Shown here: one piece after another, positions 20,888 to 31,100 of the stretch | Layout of the letters: every line of letters begins with the position of its first letter | How positions within the stretch are numbered: position 1 is the first letter of the stretch | DNA from: Eutreptiella sp. 'Long Island Sound 2002' | Lineage: Eukaryota; Euglenozoa; Euglenophyceae; Eutreptiales; Eutreptiaceae | NCBI GenBank assembly: GCA_964036045.1 | Contig: OZ038399.1 | Coordinates: forward strand, 22,516,170 to 22,580,169 | Direction of reading: 5' to 3' | DNA: 64,000 nt | Made by a program: the position numbers and the translations under genes | Notes under the pieces: model-generated | What the model was told of the DNA's origin: nothing | What the model saw: only the letters and a program-made list of their open reading frames with translations | Database searches by the model: none

Positions 20888-21245
20888 CCCCCCCCCCCTC
20901 CTTGTATAAGCTATGCCCTTGTCCAAGCTACAGTAGGCGTAGGGACCGTGATAATTGTGTACGTAATTTAATTACATATGAAATGTAGTGCGGCCACATA
21001 AGACATGGGTTTGTCGTCACATTTGCCCATTTCAGCACATGTGGTGCACCAGGAATTTTTTTTTTTCAGTCTGATGCATCCCATAGGTCCTGAATTGCCA
21101 ATTTCAGCACATGTGGCCTGCGCACGTGTGTGTCGGCAGTTGTATGTGTTGCGCGCAAGCCACACCCTTGTCCAAGCTACAGTAGGTGTAGGGACCGTAA
21201 TAATTGTGTACATTGGCGTAGCTTATACAAGGGGGGGGGGGGGGG
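20888..21245. mobile_element. TA-flanked MITE-like element, copy 1
   Basis: About 358 bp. Left end is a C-run plus CTTGTATAAGCTATGCC; right end is GGCGTAGCTTATACAAG plus a G-run, forming terminal inverted repeats. A direct repeat CTTGTCCAAGCTACAG with following GTAGGGACCGT lies just inside both ends. TA borders both sides, as for Tc1/mariner or Stowaway-type insertions. There is no coding capacity. Copy 4 is almost identical. Confidence 0.85.
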
Positions 21246-21248
21246 TTA

Positions 21249-21885
21249 CATATGGTTGACGTGCCAGAAAAAAACATGTGGAAGAGTGGTCAAGAGAACT
21301 AGCAGCAGATGCAGGCCGACTGCAAGGACCATGTGAGTGTCATGTCCCTGAACGCTGGGTATGAACCTGCTTGTTGATCACAGCAGAGGGTACAAAGGGG
21401 GAGCTGGTGCATGTAGTGGACACCATATGTCGGCGTCACCAATGATGTATCGGACCAGGAGGTGGGTCCAGATTCGCCAGATCCCAAACCGTTAAACCAG
21501 CCAATTTCGGCGGAATTGCTGAGTGCAGCGAAGTGGTTGGGGGCGATGGGGAAGGACTTGACACGCGCCCCTCGCGCACGTGCAGCGCAACTATTGAACA
21601 ACTGGGGTCCACGCGGCAGGAGCGGAAAGAGCACTGTGGGAAGTGTCTTTGCCTGTTCTTGTGGGGGCCGGGGATCATCCGGCCGTTCCCGTGGTAATCC
21701 CCCCCAAAAGGTGCGCGGCGCATGCACCCACCCAATGTTTGTCGCTTGTGCACCGCGCAGCTGTTCCCACGCAACCGAACCGTCGCATTTCTGTTCAGCG
21801 CTACTCACTGTTCATGAGTCGTTTGTGAGCGATCCGCGAGACTTGATTGGAGCCACCCGCCGTCTGGAAGTGCCGTTCTCCCCTA
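21249..21885. other. Upstream region of the DOMON/ferric-reductase gene
   Basis: Between the MITE copy and the first methionine at 21886. An open plus frame at about 21430-21640 looks protein-like (RARAAQLLNNWGPRG) but has no recognisable family. The promoter and 5' UTR of the downstream gene should lie here; no specific element could be assigned. Confidence 0.35.
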
Positions 21886-22186
21886 ATGACCGCCATGACC
21901 CTCAACGTTTTCACCTGCGTCTTTCTGTTGGCGTGGGTCACACAGCTGCCGTATGCCCAGGCCGGGAAAAGGTGTGCGGACGGAGATGTCTTCTGCCTGG
22001 AATGGGGCGGCAACGCGACTACTGTGACCTTCAAAATGACTGCCAAGGCCTCCGGATGGGTTTCCGTGGGGTTCACCGACGCCCCGTACATGGGACCTGC
22101 CGATGCAGTTGTGGGGTGGGTGGATGCCGTTGAAAAGCCTTTGATCAGTGATCGCCGCACCTCCGCCCTCGAGCTGCTGGAAGCAG
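21886..22186 (+). CDS. Exon 1: signal peptide and first half of DOMON 1
   Basis: The start is the first ATG in frame. It gives a clear signal peptide, MTAMTLNVFTCVFLLAWV followed by a likely cleavage after YAQA. The DOMON start follows: FCLEWGGNATTVTFKM, ASGWVSVGFTDAPYMGPAD and VVGWVD, matching the W-x-V-G-F and D-x-x-x-G-W-V pattern of DOMON. It ends GCAG|GTCGTC in phase 1. Confidence 0.82.
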
Positions 22187-25100
22187 GTCGTCCCATCCTG
22201 CTCCATCCCAGATGCACAATGACCCTCAGGCCCCCACCTCCCCACCTGCTCCTTTCCCTCTGGCCCCCCCTCTCCCTCTTCCTTGCTACCTTTCCTCCCT
22301 CTCACCCACGCCCTCTCCCTCCATCTCCCTCTATTCTCTTACCCCCCCCCCCCTTGTATAAGCTACGCCCTTGTCCAAGCTACAGTAGGCGTAGGGACCG
22401 TAATAATTGTGTACGTAATTTTAATTACGTACAAAATGTAGTGCGGCCACATATGACATGGGTTTGTCGTCACATTTGCCAATTACATGGAGCCATGGAC
22501 ACATGCAACATGCCACATGCAAGGCAAGCTCATTCCCAAGAATTTGAAGTTGTCCGAGCCCAAACCAGCCCCTAAGCCTCAGCCAAAGGCATCCTCAAGT
22601 GGTGAGCATGTGCAATTGTTCCGCATGGTGTCTGATCGCAAGAAGGGTTTCCAAGCCGAACATTTGTAGGCTTCGCATTCTTCATTGCTTGTGCCAACAT
22701 GGGTGTGAACCTGAAATTTTCATGTTCCCAAGGCTGTCTTGTGTTTGCATACACTTGGAAATGTGGGCAGAGGTCAAGGTGCACCCATACCATGCGCGCG
22801 CACGTTTGTGTCGGTAGTTGTATGTGTTTCGCGCAAGCTACGCCCTTGTCCAAGCTACAGTGGGAGCTGGTGCCCCCCCCCCCCGTCGAACCACCGAGTA
22901 CGCCTTCACTGTACCCTGCATGAATTGTGGTCCTTGGGCGTTTGGCACTGCGTGTTTTTTCGTAATAAGGTTTGGTTGACCTACTACTGCCCGGCCCTGC
23001 ACCGGAGGGGGGTGCTGCGCTGGTGTGACCTCATCTCGGGGTCCAAGATACCACCCCAGCTGTTAGGCACCGTGGCCCCCACATGGCGTGCCATCTATGA
23101 GGAGTCGGCTTTGAGGGTGGTGGGGATGTACGAACCCAATTTTGCGGTCCCGGCGACCCCCCCGGTGGATAATTGGTCGTTGCAGTGGGCGAAGCGACGG
23201 ACCCTTTTGGCCATGCAGCAGCGCACGCGCCACGAGGCCCGTCAGCCTAAGGAAGTTTGGCGTGTGTTTGGGTGCCTACACCTCCCCAAATGGGATTTGG
23301 ATTTTATACGGAGGGTTCTGTGGCGCAAGCTGCCAGTTGGTGCTCGCATGGAGCGGCTGGGGGGTAAGCTGTGTCCACAGTGCGGGCGGGTGGAGGACCA
23401 CGCGCACACGCTGAAGCGATGCTACTTCTCGGCATTTATGTTTGATACGGTGAGAAAGGCGTTTGGCCTGGCACAGGGGGGGGGGGGCAGTAGAGCCCAG
23501 CAAGCTTCTGCTGGAGGAACCTCTATTATCGCTGCAGACAACGCAGGGCCTCGTTTTGTGGGCAGGCCTGCGTGCGCAGTGGAAGCTGCGGTGCGAGGTA
23601 AAGTATCAGCATCGGCAGGTTTCGTTGGAGGAGTTTGTAGCGGTTTGGGTGGGTGTGTTGGAAATCTGGAGGGGGGAGCGCAACATGTCGTGCAGTCGAG
23701 TTGATCTGCGCCATTTGATAGCACAGCTCCACAGCTGGGCGGACCATAAGACGATGTTCCACAGGGCGCCCCAAGCCCCCACGACGGCCAAGCTGCCGTC
23801 AGCGCGACCAGACCCGCTGAAGTTAAAGGAGGAAAAGTGGGGTAGCCACAAACGATCTTTGTTGGCGGAGCTAGAGGGGATGTCAGGTGAGGGGTGGGTC
23901 GTAGTGTATACGGATGGCTCGGCGAAACGCGTCCGCGGTTGGATGCAAGCAGGGTACGGAGTTTGGTTCGGGGACAACAGTGATCGAAATTTTCGGGCAC
24001 ACCCCGAGGTGCGATGGCACCCAGCGGACCTGTAACTTGTCCCCCGCCTCCCCGCGTAGCCAATCAATGTGCTCCCACAAGTCTCTGTGCCCCACCTCCC
24101 CTGACGACGTGCGCCACCCGTGCCTCTTCCACTTGTCCGTCCACACTGTGATAGCCTTAAAAATGTATTCGGAATCCACCACCACCACCATCCGCTCCCC
24201 CGCCTCCCGACTGAGCATCGCATGTAGCACCCCTCGCAACTCCCCCCTGCTGATACTCTGTCGCTCATGAGCTGGCACGTGTGGCCGGTAATGAGGCAGC
24301 CGATGACCTAGCGGGGCAGGGCCGGGAACTGCACCCCAATAACCTGCTGCCCCTGTCCAAACGACGCCGAGTCACGGAGTGGGATGCATTGGGGCTGGAG
24401 CCCATGGCAGAAGTGTCCGACCAGGACCTGGGGTCAGAGGTGGACTCTGGGGGGACGTCAAGCGGCAGTTCGACCGCATCGTCAACGTCGGACGACGAAG
24501 ACGTTTTTCTGTCCAGCTCGGAAGACATGTCATTCAGTACGGAAGTCAGTGACACGCGGCTGCGGGGGACGTGGGACAGTGACAGTGATGGGTTCAGTAC
24601 GGACGTGAGTGAGAGCAGGAAGAGGCGTCGGGGGGGGGATCGAGTCCTGAGACGGAGGGGCGCCAGTGGCGCCTCTGGAGCACGGGGCACCAACGGGGGA
24701 GGAGCATACCAGAAACACGCGTGGCTCCCAAGCCACGGTCGGTGGCGAGGTCGACGGGCACGCCACCGGGCATTTCCGCCTTGAAGGTCTGCACTAAGTG
24801 CACACCGCAGCAGCAACCGCTGGGGCCGGTGGGGGGGGGAGAGACCTGGTGGTTTCCGCGGCCGGTACACAGCACATCGGACAGTAGCATATCTCGGAAA
24901 CACGCTTGTCTCCCACGTCATGGGTCGTGGGTTCGAAACCCGGCGGACAGGTCGCTGGGGGTTCATCATAGTGGTCGACACGGGGGGTGGTTTTATTTTC
25001 GTCTCGGAGGTACCTGTCAGCTCAACCCAGTTCCTGCTGAGGGTAGGGAGGGCGACCTGACCTATCGTGAAGAACTGTGGCGGCGCCTCCGGCGCCGTAT

Positions 25101-28100
25101 CCGAAGGAGAGCTGTGGCGCTTCGCTGGACAGATGGGACAATATTTACCGCGGCTCCGCCGCGTGATACTTGCTGATTGAGGGCATAGGTCTGTCGGTGG
25201 GGACCTATTGCTGAACTTTCCACTGTTCTATGGCCAAGCTACAGTGGGCGTAGGGACCGTAATAATTCCGTACATTGGCGTAGCTTATACAAGGGGGGGG
25301 GGGTACCTCTTGCCCCTTCCCTCCCTCCGTCCCTCACTCCCTCCCCCGGCGTCGCACCTCCAATGGGAGTCCATGGACTCTAGGCGCCCATTGTCCGCCC
25401 ATCAGGCGGGCATTAGGCGGGCATTAGGCGCACATGAGGCGGCCATGAGGCGCTAATTAGGGGACCATTCGGCCCCCATTAGGCGCCCGTTGGACGCCCT
25501 TGAGGCATGCGCAAGGACCCAACCTGTGAGCAGGCTCAACCTCACAGAAGAGGCGCCTACGGGGCCGGCACTCACGCCATGGACACGAAGGTGAAGGGGA
25601 GCTCTCCCCGTTTCTCCTTTTGTCCATCTTTTCTGCCCAGACCCGCAGCAAGACTGCACGCTAATCAGCGGCAGCAAGGCCAACGGCGTCCTCACTGTCG
25701 AGTTCAGCAGGGCCCTGGACACTGGCGACGGCAAGGATATGGTCATTCCTGATGCAGACATCTTGGTCATATGGGCCTTTCATGACGCAGTGCCCAGCAA
25801 CGACACCTCCGCGGCCTTCGTCCAACACACGCCTCAAGACCGAGGGATCCTGCAGCTCAACGTCTACCCCTCGTCAACCAGCGTCGACCCCGATGATAGT
25901 GGCGATAACACTAATAATACCCCGAACATCAACAACCAGTCACTGCCGAATCAGGTCCCCTCTATCTGTGGTGCCTGTGTGCCCTGTCGCAGGGAGGCAA
26001 AGGGAAATGGCTTTGACAATTCACACGTTCGTGTGAAAATTGATTTGTAATTGTTTTGTCTGCAGGATCACTTGCTGTGGCTCGTTGTAGTAGGCCTCTT
26101 GTCTGAGCTGTTGTCTGGCGCAGTTGCGCCTGCACAAGGAGCCCCGTATGCAGAGGCGTGTGTTACGGTTTGTGAGGGGGGTCGATGGTGGGGCCGAGGT
26201 TCATGTGTGCTTTGTGCTGGCAAAAGGCACACCACCGCACTCTGTAGTGAATGCACAGACAATCCTTGTGCTGAATGCATTGACCCACACCATTGTGGGG
26301 ACAAACTGTATATGAAGCACAATCACATTTGTTGTACAAGCTCAATTGGCAGATTTGGTGTGGTGTTGTGTGCAGGGATGGTTTTGGGGTTCATTTGGTT
26401 GCAAGGGCGGAAATTTTCTGGTGTGCTTTGGATCTTCTTTAGGAGAGGGTAAGCTTGGGACTAAAGCCCAAACGTAGCGCGCCGAGGGCCCGTCAGGCGT
26501 GCGCTGGGCAAACACTCCCGCAGTGTTTGTACCGCAGGACCTTCCCGAGCCCTTGGTCCCAGCACCTTCAGGCATCGAATTCATGATCCATGATTCACCC
26601 TCATTGATTCTCAATGCCCCTCAACTGCCATCACCAACCATCAGCCGACACCTGCCACCAACCGTCAACATCTTAAACAGCGAAACTTAAGCACCAATGA
26701 AGGATGGGGGAAACCAGGCTGCAATCCCGAGTCAGCCTGTTTTGGATGTTTGCATTGAGAGTGCGATGGAGAGGGAGGATGGAGAGTACAGATGGTGTCG
26801 GAAAAATGTTTTCGCGTGTGAATGTGTCCCCGACGGGCGGCAGCGGCATCTCTCTGCCGTGTGGGACATGGCCTTGGAGGCCCGGGGGGTGCAGGGCACC
26901 CTCCGCATCTCCTTCCCCTGCCCCATTGTGGTCCTGGGGGGTTCCAACCTGCCCGAGGGGCAGGAGCTGGTGGGCATGTTTGCCTACCGGCTTGTGAGCG
27001 GGCACTGCCGTCAGCTGCCTCCAAGTGACGTCACTCACCCTCCCATGTTGCTCTCCGACCGTCGGCTTCCATGTTATGGCCCACATTGTTTCGTGTCCTT
27101 TTGGTTTTTTGGCCATTTTTACAGAGGGAGTCTTGCCTGCAGCTTCTGGGCCTTGGCTGTGGCCCTGTCTGGTGGGCTTCCTTTGGGCTGTGTGATAACG
27201 AACACCAAAAATCCTCCGGAATCCCCCCCCCCCCCCCACCGCGTGCGCTTTCCAGTGGTGCGACGGCACGCAGTTCTGCCTCCAGTGGGCCCTGGCCGGC
27301 AGCACCCTGACCCTCACGATGACGGCCCCGTCGCAGGGGTACGTCTGCGTCGGGTTTGCCGACGAGGAGAGGTCAATGGGCCCCGGTGACGCGTACTGCG
27401 GGTGGGTGGACGCCGCCGGCGCGGGGTGGCTCTCCGACCGGGTCACCACCAAGCGCCAGCTGCTGGGGCATGAGGCCTCGCAGGACGGCACTCTGGTCAG
27501 CCATTCCAAGGCCAACGGGCTGACCACCATCGCCTTCTCCCGGGCCCTGGACACGGGGGACGCCGACGACCGCGTCCTGACGGCGGGCGGCCGCGCGAAC
27601 GTGATCTGGGCGACGTCGGACGCGCTCCCGGCCGCCGTCGACGCGGACCTCGCGTACCACAGCGCCCGCGGCCACACGCAGCTCGACTTCGCGTCGGGGG
27701 CGACGGGCAACGGCCGCGGGGGCTTCGACGGGCAGTTCTACGTCCCGCTGCTGGTCCTGCTCGCCTTCGTCCTCCTCCTCGCGCTCTTGGGGCTGGCCGT
27801 CCACGTGTTGCCGGGCCCCGCCGCCGCCCGGCGCCTGCACGGGGTCCTGGGCCGCCGCCCGCTGCCTCCGCTGAAGCCGAGCCTGGGCCACCGGCTCCTC
27901 CTTGACTTCCTGCCGGCGCTCTTCGGCCTCAGCGTGGCCGAGGCTCTGGTGTGCGTCCTGTGGGGGGCGGCCCTGCTCTGCCTCCTGGCGTTCCGGGCCT
28001 ACGAGGTGACCGGCCGCCTGACGGCCTTTGCGCTGGGCACGGTGCTGCTGCCGGTGACGCGCAACAGCGTCTGGAACAAGCTCCTCGGCTGCCCCTTCGA

Positions 28101-31100
28101 GCGGGCCATCAAGTTCCACCGCTGGGTCGCGCGCGTCCTCCTCGTGCTCACCACCGTGCACGGCCTCCTGATGCTCGTGAGGCAAGGCCGGGTCGTGCTC
28201 ACCAGGTCGCGCCCTCTCCTTTGGTGCCGTCGGGCGCGGTTTTGTCCCGGAGCCGCGCCAGAGTGTCCTACAGAACCCCAATTTTTTTTTTAATTAAGGA
28301 CAGCCCCCAAGGACCACCAACCGCCTATCGCCAACCGCCACCAACCGCCAACCGCCAACCGCCGCCAACCGCCAACCATTGTTCAATACTGTTTCTGTGG
28401 TTTGGTGCCTTGCCCAATGTCTTGCCCACGAAGCAGAGGGCGTCCCCGTTCTGTTGGTGGTACCAACCCTCTTTTTCTTCCCCTGAGGACAGCCCTTCCA
28501 AACCAGACGGAGCACCAGTGTCCGACAGGGGGACTGACTTTCGGTAGGAATGAGCCCCGCACCACGTGCCAATCACGAATATCCGCTCGCGTTGCAGCTG
28601 CACGCCCGCACACGTTGGGAGGCGTGCGGTCCCCCGGGATGGCCACCACACCACTGCAGGCCTCGCTGCAACACAACGCTCGCTGCTGCGCTGCACTTTG
28701 CCTCCCATGTGCCTGCCGCGTGCTTGTTCTCCCCTGGGCCCGCATGCAAGACAGTCTCTTTGGCTTTGTGCTGGCGTGTGAGCCCCAGCCCCAGCCCCAG
28801 CCTACCACCGGGTCCTGGCTGGGCTCAGGGCAACCTGAAAATTGCTCTGCGGGGGGGGGGGGGGGGGGGGGTGACATGGACGCCCGCCGAAGGAGGAGGG
28901 GGGGGGGTTGGAGAAATGGGGTTCCGTGTCGGGCCCTTTGTTTTGTGTAAGAACGGATGTTGGCGCCAAAGGCGCAGGAACACAAAAAATTTGGCCCGAA
29001 AAAGTTTTTTCCACCAATAATTTCCCCCCCCACATTTGAGTTGTCAAAATGATCAGCGCGACGTGGGTATCATTTTGAGCCACAGATGTTGGGTTGACCC
29101 CCCCCCCCCCCCGGCACGGCAGGTCGGGCACCCCGCCCTGAATTCTCCCCTCCCGTCACGGCGGCCAAGGAGGGAGGGGGGGGGTTGGGAAAATGGTGTG
29201 TCACCCCCCCCCCCCCCCCCCGCAGAGCAATTTTCTTCCCGCCCAGGGCTGTGGGCTTTACCGCCTGGTCACACGGTGCACTGGAGACTGGGTCTGGGTC
29301 GTGGCGTATATTCTGTGGTCCGTGTTTGGGGTCGCCTGTACTTTGGGGCGTGCTCGCTTGCACTGGCCTCTCTTGGCCGCACTCCCGACGCTCAGAGGGT
29401 CACCAGGCGCATGGAGGGCTCGCGGTGCGAGAGGTTAAGGGATAACCGGTTTGGTTGCTGCCACCAACCCTGGCAAGGTATGCGGGGGATGGGGTGGGGG
29501 GGGTGCCCCCTTCACTGGAGCCCTCTAATAATGGGCTCAGTCGACTCGACCCAAAAGGCTGGTCGACACGTCCCTGGGCGTCCGTGGTGGGCACTGCTGG
29601 CCCGGTGGTAGGCAGGAGGTAGGGATTTGGACCCATGGGGGCCACGAACTAGGCCAATGGCCGAGTGAGCACACAAAGAACTGAGATAGCGATGAAGGCC
29701 GTGGGGCAGGCGCGGCTGGAGCAACAGCGGCGGGTCCACACCTGACCAATTGCGGCCACCCCCCCCCCCCCATCTCCGACCCGCCGTCCAAGACCCCGGG
29801 CAATGGACAGCCCGTCAGCCCCAGGCTGTGCCGGAGCATATCTGCGGTCGGATCCCTCGTCCGTTCTGTTCGCCAGCGTCAGTTCCAACAGCATCGGCCA
29901 GGGCTACCTCTACGGCTTCATCGCCTGGGTCCTCATGATCGTGCTCGCGACCCTCGCGTACGAGCCGGTCCGCGCCATGTTCTTCGAGGTCTTCATGGTC
30001 TCGCACTGGCTGCTGTACCCGGCGGTGGTGGTGCTCGCGATGCTGCACTCCTACGTCGTGGCCTACGTCATGATGGCCCCGCTGGCCCTCCTGATCATCG
30101 ACAAAGCCCTCGCGCAGTACCGCCTCTGCTCGCGCAGCACCTCCATCACGCAGCTGACCTCGCTGACGGGGTGCACGCGGATGGTGGTCTCTCGAGAGGA
30201 CGGCTCCCCTTTCGCCTTCAGCCCCGGCCAGTACTACTTCGTTGGCATCCCCAGCGTCTCGGGCGTGCAGTACCACCCCTTCAGCGCCGCCTGCGCACCC
30301 GGCTCCAAGACGCTATCATTCCTGATCAAGGTATGCCTTTCTGTGCTGCGCGCCTACCGCGCCATCTCACCACCCGTGATGATGTCCACGCCGACGGGGG
30401 CGCTCAGAGCACTGCGGCTCCAGACCGCCACAGAGGGAACTGTGCGCTGGGCAAAGTTTCCCCCTGTTTCCGTCCCCCCCTTCCCCTTTTCCCAAGGGGG
30501 CGGCCGGGCCCGGTCCTTTAATGCGACCCCCCCCCCCCCCAGCCCCCCCCCCCCCGAGTTTTGAAAGATAGCGGTGTGGGGGCCATGATGCCAACGGTGC
30601 CCAATTGTTTGTCCCATGCTTCGTTGAAGGGGGTCCTATGCCTTTGGTCCTTAAGACCCTTAAGACTTTCTTCCCGGCAAAGATGAGAAATCGCTATTAT
30701 CGCGCACATACCCCTATACCCCCACGCCCCCAGACACCCCCTTGAGGTATGCATGTGATAGTAGTGGGTCGCGCGCAGCCCCCCCCCCCCCCAGGGCCCA
30801 GCTGCCAATACCCCCGCCCCCACCCTCCTGCCGAACCCCCCCCCCCCCCCGGGGGGGGGCGCCCTGAGCGCAGTGCAACTATGTGGGCGTCTGGTAGGGG
30901 TTATGTAGCCATATTGATTTTCCGCCTCTGACCATTTGGAGGCATGTGTTTGTATGGGATTTCTGGGGTTACGGTTGTTGACTAACAATAAAATGAAAGT
31001 CTTTCGCCCACATGTGTGCTTTGTTGTGTCATGTGTGCTTAGGGTCCCGCGCTCGAGGAGGGAGTAATGTCTGGGGGTAAAGTATTGGGATAGATGGCCG

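Larger units (their letters stand above)
22865..25233 (+). mobile_element. 5'-truncated non-LTR retrotransposon (LINE) with zf-RVT and RNase H
   Basis: About 2.37 kb inserted in a MITE. The plus frame from 22865 encodes the end of an RT polyprotein: an R/W-rich connection region, then a reverse-transcriptase zinc-binding domain (CPQCGRVEDHAHTLKRC, about 23369-23420). A run of 12 Gs at 23476-23487 shifts the frame. The next frame reaches an RNase H start, VVVYTDGSA. The middle of RNase H is then on the opposite strand (24003-24278), and the end (AGNEAADDLAGQG) returns to plus at 24283. An acidic, Ser-rich tail runs to 24784. The RT core is missing, which is the usual result of 5' truncation. 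There is no poly-A tail at the 3' junction. Confidence 0.85.
22342..25303. mobile_element. TA-flanked MITE-like element, copy 2, split by a LINE
   Basis: Left part 22342-22864 and right part 25234-25303 together rebuild one element: C-run/CTTGTATAAGCTACGCC at left, GGCGTAGCTTATACAAG/G-run at right, TA on both sides. Its interior (about 22490-22795) differs from copies 1 and 4 and holds about 300 bp of unrelated DNA including a K/P-rich frame. Confidence 0.85.
22187..25640 (+). other. Intron 1 (3,454 bp) holding a MITE with a nested LINE
   Basis: Splits DOMON 1 in the middle. Joining G from 22186 to AC at 25641 recreates an aspartate codon and restores the domain. Almost all of the intron is transposon: MITE copy 2 (22342-25303) interrupted by a LINE fragment (22865-25233). 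A degenerate GGCGGGCATTA-like repeat follows at 25380-25510. Confidence 0.85.
28206..29876 (+). other. Intron 5 with CCAACCGCCA and repeat B/C copies
   Basis: Contains the CCAACCGCCA repeat (28310-28376), G- and C-runs (28851-28870, 29100-29112, 29204-29221, 29759-29771), repeat B on the minus strand (29254-29475) and repeat C on the plus strand (29601-29770). No other gene is seen. Confidence 0.6.

Noticed and set aside
23883-24278. Minus-strand RNase H as an independent gene
   Set aside because: It lacks the first catalytic strand and the last helix, both of which are on the plus strand at its borders; it is the inverted middle of the LINE RNase H.
24890-24945. Functional tRNA gene
   Set aside because: The T-loop motif is good but the acceptor and anticodon stems do not pair.
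27373-28281. 302-codon minus frame
   Set aside because: Shadow of the GC-rich ferric-reductase exon on the plus strand.
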